9,618 nucleotides of DNA from Oceanococcus sp041625325 (GCA_041625325.1 JBFJTN010000135.1:1-9618); one strand, 5' to 3'; positions 1 to 6,090 are shown, numbered from the stretch's first letter. The notes: generated by a model not told the origin, from the sequence alone. Program-made: numbers and translations.

Positions 1-88
1 ACACCAGCAGCGCCCCGAGCAGGAACAGAATGCGATTCCGCAGTTCCTGCAGGCGACCGAAATCCGGCAATGGTCCTTGCTTCGCCAT
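1..88 (-). CDS. secY: Protein translocase subunit SecY, N-terminal fragment
   Basis: SecY is the channel-forming subunit of the SecYEG translocon in the inner membrane. It passes or inserts proteins delivered by SecA or by ribosomes. Only the first 29 codons lie in the window; the gene runs off the left edge. The visible residues begin MAKQGPLPDFGRLQELRNR and continue into a hydrophobic run (ILFLLGALLV), which fits the short cytoplasmic N-terminus and the start of transmembrane helix 1. The ATG follows the rplO stop by 8 nt, and the stop codon itself opens the SD (TAAGGGA, 4 nt before the ATG), so translation is probably coupled to rplO. secY after rplO is the standard end of the spc operon. 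Truncation by the window edge is the only oddity. Identity rests on the N-terminal residues plus the gene order. Confidence 0.95.
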   Translation of the reverse strand, partial: MAKQGPLPDFGRLQELRNRILFLLGALLV

Positions 89-96
89 GGTGTCCC

Positions 97-528
97 TTAG
101 CTCACCGAGCCGCCCGCGGCTTCGATGGCGGCTTTGGCGCCGGCAGTCACCGGCACACCCTCAATCTTGACCGCTTCGGTCAGTTCGCCGGCCTTGATGA
201 TCTTCACCAGCTCGGCGCTGTTGCTGATCACGCGGGCCTTCTTCAGGGCTTCGATGGTGACCGGCTCGGCAGCCAGCTTGTTCAGGGCATCCAGGCGCAC
301 TTCCGCGCGCAAGCCGGCCTTGGCGGAATTGAAACCGCGCTTGGGCAGGCGGCGCTGCAGCGGCATCTGACCGCCTTCGAAGCCGACCTTGGTGTAGCCG
401 CCGGAACGCGACTTCTGGCCCTTGACCCCGCGGCCACAGGTCTTGCCCGTGCCCGAACCGGTGCCACGGCCCACCCGCTTGGCGGCCTTGCGCGAGCCCG
501 CTGCGGGCTTCAGATCGTCCAATCGCAT
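97..528 (-). CDS. rplO: 50S ribosomal protein L15 (uL15)
   Basis: L15 is a late-assembly protein of the large subunit that threads a glycine-rich N-terminal arm into 23S rRNA. The 143-residue product has the expected basic, Gly-rich arm at about residues 18-44, with GRGTGSGTGKT and KGQKSRSGG. It also has the EGGQMPLQRRLPKRGF segment at 51-66 and the family's C-terminal AKAAIEAAGGSV. Cys31 stands where E. coli has Gly. Two in-frame ATGs exist, at 534 and 528. I chose 528 because the only SD-like run (GGGA at 540-537) lies 8 nt before it but only 2 nt before the upstream ATG. Family members also typically start MRL. If 534 is used the protein gains Met-Thr. The gene lies between rpmD (19 nt from its stop to this start) and secY. 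Confidence 0.96.
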   Translation of the reverse strand: MRLDDLKPAAGSRKAAKRVGRGTGSGTGKTCGRGVKGQKSRSGGYTKVGFEGGQMPLQRRLPKRGFNSAKAGLRAEVRLDALNKLAAEPVTIEALKKARVISNSAELVKIIKAGELTEAVKIEGVPVTAGAKAAIEAAGGSVS

Positions 529-547
529 AGTCATTATCCCGTGCCGC

Positions 548-748
548 TTACGCGGACACTTCCTCGACGTTCAACAGATAGCGAACCTTGTTCACCATCC
601 CGAGATTTTCCGGGGTCGCCACCCGCTCCACCGTGTGGTGCATGCGACGCAGACCCAGGCCACGCACACAAGCCTTGTGCGCTTCCAGGCGGCCATTGAC
701 GCTCTTGACCAGCGTCAGCCGCAGCATCTTTTCCTTTGCCTTCGCCAT
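548..748 (-). CDS. rpmD: 50S ribosomal protein L30 (uL30)
   Basis: L30 is a small large-subunit protein that packs on 23S rRNA near the central protuberance side. The product is 66 residues, slightly longer than the 59 of E. coli because of a few extra residues at each end. The family core is clear: LVKSVNGRLEAHKA at about 13-26, then GLGLRRMHHTVER at 30-42, then a TPENLGMVNKV segment ending in VEE. The ATG is preceded by TGAGGA, whose TGA is the stop codon of rpsE, with an 11-nt gap between the genes. Ribosomes finishing S5 can therefore reinitiate here. Its place between rpsE and rplO is canonical. Nothing is broken or unusual in the protein. Confidence 0.96.
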   Translation of the reverse strand: MAKAKEKMLRLTLVKSVNGRLEAHKACVRGLGLRRMHHTVERVATPENLGMVNKVRYLLNVEEVSA

Positions 749-759
749 CTTCGATTTCC

Positions 760-1281
760 TCAGGCCACGTCGGTGCCGAGCAGCTCGGCCACCGTCTTGC
801 CACGCTTGGCGGCGATGTATTCCGGATCGTGAATCGCGGTCAGCGCGTTGATGGTGGCGCGCACGACGTTGATCGGGTTACGCGAACCGTAGGACTTGGC
901 CAGCACGTTGTGTACCCCGGCCACTTCCAGCACGGCGCGCATGGCGCCGCCCGCGATGACGCCGGTACCTTCCGAAGCCGGGCGCATGAACACCTGGGTC
1001 GCGCCATGACGGCCGATGATCCGGTGCTGGATGGTGTCGCCCTTGAGCGCCACGTCCACCATGTTGCGACGGGCCTTCTCCATCGCCTTCTGGATCGCCA
1101 CCGGCACTTCACGGGCCTTGCCGTAGCCGTAACCGACCCGGCCGGAACCGTCACCAACCACGGTCAGGGCGGTGAAGCTGAAGATGCGGCCACCCTTGAC
1201 CACCTTGGCGACACGGTTCACCGCGACCAGCTTTTCCTGCAGATCGCTTTGCGTGTCGTTGTCTTGCTGTTGTCTAGCCAT
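760..1281 (-). CDS. rpsE: 30S ribosomal protein S5 (uS5)
   Basis: S5 sits at the mRNA entry and decoding side of the small subunit. It contributes to fidelity and to the subunit's helicase activity. The 173-residue protein has a double-stranded-RNA-binding-like N-terminal domain (about 16-82). This contains the spectinomycin-site loop with KVVKGGRIFSF (26-36) and the strand YGYGKAREVP (51-60). The C-terminal domain (about 90-160) has AGVHNVLAKSYGSRNPINVVRA. The loop looks wild type, so nothing suggests spectinomycin resistance. The frame stays open 14 codons upstream, to 1323, but that part overlaps rplR. The ATG at 1281 has SD TGAGGA 7 nt away and matches family starts. That TGA is the rplR stop codon, so coupling to rplR is likely. 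Confidence 0.97.
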   Translation of the reverse strand: MARQQQDNDTQSDLQEKLVAVNRVAKVVKGGRIFSFTALTVVGDGSGRVGYGYGKAREVPVAIQKAMEKARRNMVDVALKGDTIQHRIIGRHGATQVFMRPASEGTGVIAGGAMRAVLEVAGVHNVLAKSYGSRNPINVVRATINALTAIHDPEYIAAKRGKTVAELLGTDVA

Positions 1282-1291
1282 AGTCGATTCC

Positions 1292-1645
1292 TCAGAACTG
1301 CAGGCCGGCTTCGCGCGCCGCATCGGCCAGCGCCTTCACGCGGCCGTGGTAACGGAAGCCCGAGCGGTCGAAAGCCACGGTGTCGACACCGATTGCCTTG
1401 GCCTTGGCCGCGATCGCAGCGCCCACCTTGGCGGCCGCCTCGACATTGCCGGTGGATTTCAGGCCGTCCTTCACGTCGGCCTGCACGGTGGACACGCTGG
1501 CCAGCGTCGCACCGGATTCCGGCGCGATGATCTGGGCATAGATGTGCCGCGGCGTGCGGTGAATGCACAGACGATGCACTTCCAGCTCGTGGATCTTGGC
1601 GCGCGCCTTGCGGGCGCGGCGCTGACGGGATTGTTTCTTGTCCAT
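1292..1645 (-). CDS. rplR: 50S ribosomal protein L18 (uL18)
   Basis: L18 binds 5S rRNA and, with L5, docks it on the central protuberance of the large subunit. The 117-residue product matches the usual E. coli length. It has the strongly basic start MDKKQSRQRRARKARAK, then HRLCIHRTPRHIYAQII (24-40), and the C-terminal signature with AFDRSGFRYHGRVKALADAAREAG. Unlike most genes here it does not start right behind its neighbour: 42 nt separate it from the rplF stop. That spacer contains a small hairpin, and the SD is poor (GAG 6 nt before the ATG; AGGA is too far upstream). Its stop codon begins the SD of rpsE. Confidence 0.96.
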   Translation of the reverse strand: MDKKQSRQRRARKARAKIHELEVHRLCIHRTPRHIYAQIIAPESGATLASVSTVQADVKDGLKSTGNVEAAAKVGAAIAAKAKAIGVDTVAFDRSGFRYHGRVKALADAAREAGLQF

Positions 1646-1663
1646 AATAGTCTCGAAATCCTG

Positions 1664-1680
1664 GGATTCGGATTGAATCC
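1664..1680 (-). other. Small hairpin in the rplF-rplR spacer
   Basis: The 42-nt spacer between the rplF stop and the rplR start holds a perfect 6-bp inverted repeat, GGATTC/GAATCC, around a 5-nt loop (AATCC on the minus strand). No T-run follows, so it is not an intrinsic terminator. It could be a processing or stabilising element, or chance; nothing here assigns a function. Confidence 0.4.
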
Positions 1681-1687
1681 GGTTGGA

Positions 1688-2218
1688 TTACTTCTTCTTC
1701 GCTTCCTTCCGACGCACGCGCTCTTCGGCGTACTTCACACCCTTGCCCTTGTAGGGCTCCGGCGGACGGAAGGCACGGATCTCGGCGGCGGCCTGGCCCA
1801 GCACCTGCTTGTCGAAGCCCTTGAGCACGATTTCGGTCTGACTCGGGGTTTCAGCAGTGACGCCTTCGGGCAGGTCATAGACCACCGGGTGCGAGAAGCC
1901 CAGTGTCAGGTTCAGCTTGTTGCCCTGGGCCTGGGCGCGATAACCAACGCCGACCAGCTCCAGCTTGCGCTCGAAGCCGGCGCTGACGCCCTGGGCAAAG
2001 TTCGCCAGCACGGCGCGGGTGGTACCGGCCAGCGCGGTGTGCTTCTCGATGCTTTCCGGGCTCAGGCGAAGCACATTGCCCTCGACGGTCACGTCGATGC
2101 CATCGGCCAGGCGCATGCTCATCTGGCCCTTGCTGCCCTTGACGGTGACGTCACGGCCGCTCTGGCTGAATTCGACACCCTTGGGCAGTTCGATCGGGTA
2201 TTTCGCAATACGGGACAT
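1688..2218 (-). CDS. rplF: 50S ribosomal protein L6 (uL6)
   Basis: L6 lies near the factor-binding site and the sarcin-ricin loop of the large subunit. The 176-residue product (E. coli has 177) shows the two tandem homologous domains of the family, at about 1-82 and 83-176. It carries GFERKLELVGVGYRAQ at 81-96, LNLTLGFSHPV at 102-112 and the C-terminal signature RPPEPYKGKGVKYAEE at 151-166, followed by a lysine-rich tail ending KEAKKK. The ATG at 2218 has the strong SD TAAGGAG 8 nt away. The TAA of that SD is the rpsH stop codon, 12 nt upstream of the start, a classic reinitiation arrangement. Confidence 0.97.
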   Translation of the reverse strand: MSRIAKYPIELPKGVEFSQSGRDVTVKGSKGQMSMRLADGIDVTVEGNVLRLSPESIEKHTALAGTTRAVLANFAQGVSAGFERKLELVGVGYRAQAQGNKLNLTLGFSHPVVYDLPEGVTAETPSQTEIVLKGFDKQVLGQAAAEIRAFRPPEPYKGKGVKYAEERVRRKEAKKK

Positions 2219-2230
2219 GTCGAGGACTCC

Positions 2231-2626
2231 TTAGGCCACGATGCACAGGACTTCGCCGCCCTGGCCTTCGGCTCGCGCCTTGCGGTCGGACACCACGCCC
2301 TTGGAGGTGGACACGATGGCCACGCCCAGGCCGCCCAGCACCTGCGGCAGTTCGTCCTTGTTCTTGTAGATGCGCAGGGACGGCTTGCTCACACGCTGCA
2401 GCAATTCGATGACCGGCTTGCCATTGAAATACTTCAGCTCGACGCTGAGCGTTTCCTTGGCACCGTCTTTCCTGGCATCGAAGCCGGCAATGAAACCTTC
2501 ATCGAGCAGCACCTGCGCGATGGCTTTTTTCACCTTGGAACCGGGCATGCGGACCGTGGTCAGGCGCGCGGCCTGGCCATTGCGGATGCGCGTCAACATG
2601 TCCGAGATGGGATCAGTCATACTCAT
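2231..2626 (-). CDS. rpsH: 30S ribosomal protein S8 (uS8)
   Basis: S8 is a primary 16S rRNA binder (helices 20-22) needed for small-subunit platform assembly. In E. coli it is also the translational repressor of the spc operon. The 131-residue product has the N-terminal MSMTDPISDMLTRIRNGQAA, the KYFNGKPVIELLQRVSKPSLRIY core (65-87) and the C-terminal signature VSTSKGVVSDRKAR (105-118). The start at 2626 gives the family MSM N-terminus. No recognisable SD stands at normal spacing in the 24 nt after the rpsN stop; the nearest G-run (GGGGA) is 15 nt from the ATG. This is unlike most neighbours and may mean low-rate or structure-dependent initiation. Confidence 0.97.
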   Translation of the reverse strand: MSMTDPISDMLTRIRNGQAARLTTVRMPGSKVKKAIAQVLLDEGFIAGFDARKDGAKETLSVELKYFNGKPVIELLQRVSKPSLRIYKNKDELPQVLGGLGVAIVSTSKGVVSDRKARAEGQGGEVLCIVA

Positions 2627-2650
2627 AATTCGTTACCGATATCCCCGTTG

Positions 2651-2956
2651 TTACCAACTGGATTTCTTCAGACCGGGGACTTCGCCCCGCATGGTGTGCT
2701 CGCGCAGCTTGTTGCGGCCGAGCCCGAAACGGCGGTAATAGCCATGCGGCCGCCCCGTCAGTTCGCAGCGATTCTGCCCGCGCACCGGAGAGGCGTCGCG
2801 CGGCAGCTTCGACAGTTCCTGGGCAGCGCTGTAGCGCTCCTCGAAACTGGCGTTCGGATCCTTGATCTGCGCCTTGAGTGCCGCCCGTTTGGCGGCGTAC
2901 TTGGCGACGGCTTTGGCGCGTTTTACCTCGCGCGCCACCATGCTCTTCTTAGCCAT
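2651..2956 (-). CDS. rpsN: 30S ribosomal protein S14, zinc-independent form (uS14)
   Basis: S14 is a late-binding protein of the small-subunit head, near S3 and S10. The 101-residue length and the single cysteine (Cys64), in place of the two CxxC pairs, identify the long, zinc-free form typical of proteobacteria. Visible features are the basic N-terminus MAKKSMVAREVKRAK, the LPRDASPVRGQNRCELTGRPHG block cut by the signature at about 51-72, and the C-terminal GEVPGLKKSSW. The ATG at 2956 is 12 nt after the rplE stop. TAAGG formed by that stop, and a second AAGGA 3 nt from the ATG, could both pair with 16S rRNA. The order rplE-rpsN-rpsH is canonical. Confidence 0.97.
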   Translation of the reverse strand: MAKKSMVAREVKRAKAVAKYAAKRAALKAQIKDPNASFEERYSAAQELSKLPRDASPVRGQNRCELTGRPHGYYRRFGLGRNKLREHTMRGEVPGLKKSSW

Positions 2957-2968
2957 ATGTCCTTTGCC

Positions 2969-3505
2969 TTACTTGCGGAACGGGAAGCTGAACGCGTCCA
3001 ACAGGGCGCGGCCTTCTTCATCGTTACGGGCACTGGTCGTGATCGTGATGTCCATGCCGCGCAGCCGGTCGACCTTGTCGTAGTCGATTTCCGGAAAAAT
3101 GATCTGCTCGGTGACGCCCAGGCTGTAATTGCCATTGCCGTCAAAGGAACGGGGGTTGAGACCGCGGAAGTCACGAATACGCGGCAGCGCGATCGTGATC
3201 AGGCGCTCCAGGAATTCGTACATGCGCTCGCGGCGCAGGGTGACGCGGGCACCGATCGGCCAGCCGTCGCGGATCTTGAAGCCCGCGACCGACTTGCGCG
3301 ACAGGCGGACCTGCGGCTTCTGGCCGGTGATCTTGGTCAGGTCGGACACGGCGTGCTCGATGATCTTTTTGTCCGCCACCGCTTCACCCAGACCCATGTT
3401 GATGGTGATCTTGGTGATCCGCGGGGTGGCCATCACCGGGCAGTCCAGCTGCTTTTGCAGCTCGCCGGCCAGCTTGTCCTTGTACAGCGTTTGCAGATTT
3501 GACAT
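2969..3505 (-). CDS. rplE: 50S ribosomal protein L5 (uL5)
   Basis: L5 binds 5S rRNA in the central protuberance. It contacts S13 in the small-subunit head and the P-site tRNA elbow. The 178-residue product (179 in E. coli) has ITINMGLGEAVADKK (33-47), the family signature region ITGQKPQVRLSRKSVAGFK (59-77), and the conserved RDFRGLNPRSFDGNGNYSLG (111-130) followed by EQIIFPEIDYDKVD. It ends in the typical FPFRK. The ATG at 3505 has SD TGAGGA 7 nt away, whose TGA is the rplX stop (10-nt gap). In E. coli S8 represses spc translation near the start of this gene; the short spacer here leaves open whether an equivalent site exists. Confidence 0.97.
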   Translation of the reverse strand: MSNLQTLYKDKLAGELQKQLDCPVMATPRITKITINMGLGEAVADKKIIEHAVSDLTKITGQKPQVRLSRKSVAGFKIRDGWPIGARVTLRRERMYEFLERLITIALPRIRDFRGLNPRSFDGNGNYSLGVTEQIIFPEIDYDKVDRLRGMDITITTSARNDEEGRALLDAFSFPFRK

Positions 3506-3515
3506 TGCTCAGTCC

Positions 3516-3830
3516 TCAGCCGCCGACCACGTCGCCGGTGGAGCGGTAGACGCGCTGTTTCACGCCCTCCACTTCCTTGTAGCTCACGCGATCGCCCTTT
3601 TCCGTCTTGGGGTTGAACAGCATCACATTGGACAGGTGGATCGGCGCCTCCCGTTCCTCGATGCCGCCCTGGATGCCCAGGTTCGGATTCGGCTTCACAT
3701 GTTTCTTGACCATGTTGAGGCCTTCGACCACAACCCGGTCTTCACCCTTGAACGAGACCACGGTGCCACGTCGGCCCTTGTCCCGTCCGGCGATGACGAC
3801 GACATCGTCGCCCTTGCGAATACGTTGCAT
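3516..3830 (-). CDS. rplX: 50S ribosomal protein L24 (uL24)
   Basis: L24 is an assembly-initiator protein that binds the 5' domain of 23S rRNA near the tunnel exit. The 104-residue product matches the family length. It opens with a KOW motif at about 4-31 (IRKGDDVVVIAGRDKGRRG then TVV) and continues with VEGLNMVKKHVKPNPN (35-50) and IEEREAPIHLSNVMLFNP (57-74). The ATG at 3830 lies 2 nt after the rplN stop. Its SD, GGAGG, is 10 nt from the ATG and therefore inside the last codons of rplN, so the two genes are tightly coupled. No abnormalities. Confidence 0.97.
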   Translation of the reverse strand: MQRIRKGDDVVVIAGRDKGRRGTVVSFKGEDRVVVEGLNMVKKHVKPNPNLGIQGGIEEREAPIHLSNVMLFNPKTEKGDRVSYKEVEGVKQRVYRSTGDVVGG

Positions 3831-3832
3831 GG

Positions 3833-4198
3833 TTACAGAACCTCCGGCGCCAGCGAGATGATGCGCATGAACTTCTCACGCAGTTCGCGCGTCACCGGGC
3901 CAAAAATACGGGTCCCGATCGGCTCCAGCTTGCCCGAGAGCAGCACGGCCGCGTTGGTATCGAAGCGGATCACCGAACCGTCCGGCCGGCGCACGCCATG
4001 CCGGGTGCGAACGACCACGGCGTTGTGCACTTCGCCCTTCTTGACCTTGCCGCGCGGGATCGCATCCTTCACGCTGACCTTGATGATGTCGCCGACACCG
4101 GCATAGCGCCGCTTGGAACCGCCCAGCACCTTGATGCACTGGACCTTCCGCGCGCCACTGTTGTCAGCAGCCAGCAATACGGTTTCTGTCTGAATCAT
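3833..4198 (-). CDS. rplN: 50S ribosomal protein L14 (uL14)
   Basis: L14 lies on the subunit interface of the 50S particle, where it forms bridge B8 with 16S rRNA and helps bind the silencing factor RsfS. The 121-residue product carries ADNSGARKVQCIKVLGGSKRR cut across 11-31, IPRGKVKKGEV (47-57), VVVRTRHGVRRPDGSVIRFD (61-80) and IGTRIFGPVTRELR (94-107). Compared with the remembered E. coli sequence it lacks one residue between ELR and EKF near the C-terminus and one in the VLL-xxx-EPIG loop. The ATG at 4198 follows the rpsQ stop by 6 nt, with SD GGAG in the rpsQ end. In E. coli this gene begins a separate spc operon; here it is continuous with the S10 genes. Confidence 0.97.
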   Translation of the reverse strand: MIQTETVLLAADNSGARKVQCIKVLGGSKRRYAGVGDIIKVSVKDAIPRGKVKKGEVHNAVVVRTRHGVRRPDGSVIRFDTNAAVLLSGKLEPIGTRIFGPVTRELREKFMRIISLAPEVL

Positions 4199-4204
4199 CG
4201 CCCT

Positions 4205-4468
4205 TTACTCCAGACCGGCCCGCTCGGTGATTTCCACCAGGCGCCAGGTCTTGGTCTTGGACAGCGGCCGACACTGCTCCACCGTCACGGTATCGCCGAT
4301 CTGGCAATCATTGGACTCGTCGTGAGCGTGTACCTTCTTCGACTTGGTCAGGTACTTGCCGTACAGGGCATGGCGTTCACGACGCTCGACCAGCACGGTG
4401 ATGCTCTTGTCCATCTTGTTGCTGGTGACCTTGCCACTCAGCCGCGGCGCGTTGCTGTTTTCGCTCAT
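4205..4468 (-). CDS. rpsQ: 30S ribosomal protein S17 (uS17)
   Basis: S17 is a primary 16S rRNA binder in the 5' domain and is needed early in 30S assembly. The 87-residue product has the OB-fold pattern: SGKVTSNKMDKSITVLVERR (11-30), HALYGKYLTKSKKVHAHDE (33-51) and the signature GDTVTVEQCRPLSKTKTW (58-75). The start ATG overlaps the rpmC stop in an ATGA (4 nt shared), and an AAAGGG SD lies 8 nt before it, so expression is coupled to rpmC. It ends 6 nt before rplN. The extra short N-terminal stretch (SENSN) is within normal variation. Confidence 0.97.
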   Translation of the reverse strand: MSENSNAPRLSGKVTSNKMDKSITVLVERRERHALYGKYLTKSKKVHAHDESNDCQIGDTVTVEQCRPLSKTKTWRLVEITERAGLE

Positions 4469-4659
4469 GCCGGGCGCCCTTTCTCATTCAGAATCGTTTT
4501 CAACCGCGCGATGTCCCGACGGACCTCGCGCACCCGATGCGTCTTGGTGGACTGACCGGTGGCCAGCTGCAGGCGCAGATTGAACTGCTCCCGGCGCAGC
4601 TCGACCAGTTCACCGGTCAGCTCCTCCGCAGACTTGTCACGAAGCTCTTGGGCGTTCAT
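4465..4659 (-). CDS. rpmC: 50S ribosomal protein L29 (uL29)
   Basis: L29 is a small two-helix protein beside the tunnel exit. With L23 it forms part of the docking surface for trigger factor and SRP. The 64-residue product has MNAQELRDKSAEELTGEL, LRREQFNLRLQ (21-31) and HRVREVRRDIARLKTILNEK (41-60), a long helical hairpin as expected. I chose the ATG at 4659, which overlaps the rplP stop in TGATG. A GTG one codon upstream (4662) is also in frame but would add a Met that the family does not have. The SD is modest (CGGA about 9 nt away), so translation probably depends on ribosomes ending rplP. The 3' end overlaps rpsQ by 4 nt. Confidence 0.96.
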   Translation of the reverse strand: MNAQELRDKSAEELTGELVELRREQFNLRLQLATGQSTKTHRVREVRRDIARLKTILNEKGRPA

Positions 4660-5072
4660 CACATGATCGTCCGATTAACAAATACAGTCTTGACGGGCAG
4701 TTTGGCCGCGGCCAGGCGGAAAGCCTCGCGCGCCACGTCCTCACCCACGCCTTCCATCTCGTAGAGCACCTTGCCGGGCTGCACCAGCGCGACCCAGTAC
4801 TCCACGTTGCCCTTGCCCTTGCCCATGCGGACTTCGATCGGCTTCTTGCTGATCGGCTTGTCCGGGAAGATGCGAATCCAGATCTTGCCGCCACGCTTCA
4901 CGTGACGGGTCATGGCGCGACGCGCGGCCTCGATCTGGCGCGCGGTGATCCGACCCCGACCGACGGCCTTCAGGCCGAACTCGCCGAAATCGACGCTGTT
5001 GCCATTCTGGGCCAGGCCACGGTTGCGACCCTTCTGCTGTTTGCGGAATTTCGTCCGCTTCGGCTGCATCAT
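4659..5072 (-). CDS. rplP: 50S ribosomal protein L16 (uL16)
   Basis: L16 lies by the A-site tRNA elbow of the large subunit and is needed for a functional peptidyl-transferase centre. The 137-residue product begins MMQPKRTKFRKQQKGRNRG. It has FGLKAVGRGRITARQIEAAR cut across 32-51, GKIWIRIFPDKPISKKP (62-78) and VRMGKGKGNVEYWVALVQPG (81-100). Arg82 corresponds to E. coli Arg81, the residue known there to be hydroxylated; whether that happens here cannot be read from DNA. Two consecutive ATGs open the gene (5072 and 5069). The first aligns with the family N-terminus (MLQPKRTKF in E. coli). The SD GGGAG merges with the rpsC stop (TAAGGGAG), and the 3' end overlaps rpmC by 1 nt. Confidence 0.97.
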   Translation of the reverse strand: MMQPKRTKFRKQQKGRNRGLAQNGNSVDFGEFGLKAVGRGRITARQIEAARRAMTRHVKRGGKIWIRIFPDKPISKKPIEVRMGKGKGNVEYWVALVQPGKVLYEMEGVGEDVAREAFRLAAAKLPVKTVFVNRTIM

Positions 5073-5087
5073 GACTTCGTTACTCCC

Positions 5088-5750
5088 TTACGCCGCTTCG
5101 CCGGCAGCGGCTTCCGCCTTGCCTTCGAAGACCTCACCACGGAAGACCCAGACCTTGATGCCGATCACGCCGTAGGTGGTCTTGGCTTCGGCCAGACCGT
5201 AGTCGACGTCGGCGCGCAGGGTGTGCAGCGGCACACGGCCTTCGCGATACCATTCGGTACGGGCAATCTCGGCACCGTTCAGACGGCCGCCCACCTGAAT
5301 CCGGATGCCGCCGGCGCCCAGGCGCATCGCATTGGACACGGCGCGCTTCATGGCGCGACGGAACATGATGCGGCGCTCCAGCTGCTGGGCGACCGATTCG
5401 GCGACCAGATAGGCGTCCAGTTCCGGCTTGCGAATCTCTTCCACCGACAGCTTGACCGGCATGCCGGCCTTGGCCTGGCAGGCCGCGCGCAGCTTCTCGA
5501 TGTCCTCGCCCTTCTTGCCGATCACGATGCCGGGCCGCGCGGTATGCACGGTGATCGCGATCTTGCCGGCCAGGCGGTCGATCTGGATGCGGCTGACCGA
5601 AGCATTCTTCAGCTTCTCGCGAATGAACTCGCGCAGCTTCAGATCTTCGTTCAGATTCTTGCGGTATTCACCCTTTTCGGCATACCAGACGGAGGACCAG
5701 TTGGCGGTCACTCCCAGGCGAAAGCCGACGGGCTGAATTTTCTGACCCAT
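5088..5750 (-). CDS. rpsC: 30S ribosomal protein S3 (uS3)
   Basis: S3 forms the mRNA entry pore with S4 and S5 and takes part in unwinding mRNA. The 220-residue product shows MGQKIQPVGFRLG at the start. It has a type II KH domain with the GxxG loop GKKG at 78-81 (context ARPGIVIGKKGEDIEKLR), and FRRAMKRAVSNAMRLGA at 130-146. Arg131, Arg132 and Lys135 match the E. coli residues linked to helicase activity. The C-terminal domain has EIARTEWYREGRVPLHTLRA (161-180) and TYGVIGIKVWVFRGE (192-206). The tail is a short Ala/Glu-rich stretch. The SD TAAGGA, formed with the rplV stop, is 7 nt from the ATG. Confidence 0.98.
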   Translation of the reverse strand: MGQKIQPVGFRLGVTANWSSVWYAEKGEYRKNLNEDLKLREFIREKLKNASVSRIQIDRLAGKIAITVHTARPGIVIGKKGEDIEKLRAACQAKAGMPVKLSVEEIRKPELDAYLVAESVAQQLERRIMFRRAMKRAVSNAMRLGAGGIRIQVGGRLNGAEIARTEWYREGRVPLHTLRADVDYGLAEAKTTYGVIGIKVWVFRGEVFEGKAEAAAGEAA

Positions 5751-5760
5751 TGTTTCTTCC

Positions 5761-6090
5761 TTACTCCGCGACGCGGATCGTGATGTGGCTGGACCGCTTC
5801 ACGATGCGATCCGCACGACCCTTGGCGCGGGGTTTGATCCGCTTGAGCGGGGTCGCGCCATCGACAAAAATTTCCGCCACCTTCAATTCGTCCACGTCCG
5901 CGCCATCGTTGTTTTCCGCGTTGGCGATGGCCGAGTCCAGGACCTTCTTGATGATGTCCGAACCCTTCTTCGTGCTGAATTCCAGCAGCTGCAGCGCCTT
6001 GTCCACCGGCAGACCGCGGATCTGGTCAGCGACCAGCCGCGCCTTCTGCGGCGAAATGCGGGCGTATTTCAGTTGTGCCTGAGTCGACAT
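5761..6090 (-). CDS. rplV: 50S ribosomal protein L22 (uL22)
   Basis: L22 contacts all domains of 23S rRNA and sends a beta-hairpin into the peptide exit tunnel, forming the constriction with L4. The 109-residue product (110 in E. coli) has YARISPQKARLVADQIRG (9-26), SAIANAENND (53-62), and the tunnel hairpin with DGATPLKRIKPRAKGRADRI at about 77-96 followed by KRSSHITI. The hairpin has the usual length, with no deletion of the sort seen in macrolide-resistant mutants. The ATG at 6090 has TAAGGA 9 nt away, made with the rpsS stop codon (12-nt gap). Confidence 0.97.
   Translation of the reverse strand: MSTQAQLKYARISPQKARLVADQIRGLPVDKALQLLEFSTKKGSDIIKKVLDSAIANAENNDGADVDELKVAEIFVDGATPLKRIKPRAKGRADRIVKRSSHITIRVAE

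Noticed and set aside
1282..1323. A 14-codon upstream extension of rpsE
   Set aside because: It overlaps the rplR end. The ATG at 1281 has a well-placed TGAGGA and gives the family N-terminus.
1172..3502. A 776-codon open frame on the plus strand, antisense to rplR through rplE
   Set aside because: It lies wholly opposite seven conserved ribosomal-protein genes (rplR, rplF, rpsH, rpsN and rplE, plus the ends of flanking genes). It has no recognisable domain and no credible SD. Long antisense frames are a known by-product of G+C-rich codon bias.
3129..4106. A 325-codon plus-strand frame antisense to rplE, rplX and rplN
   Set aside because: It mirrors coding sequence with clear homology on the minus strand; there is no independent evidence of translation.
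4902..5783. A 293-codon plus-strand frame antisense to rplP and rpsC
   Set aside because: It is a shadow of the strongly conserved L16 and S3 genes, rich in Ala, Gly, His and Asp without family features.
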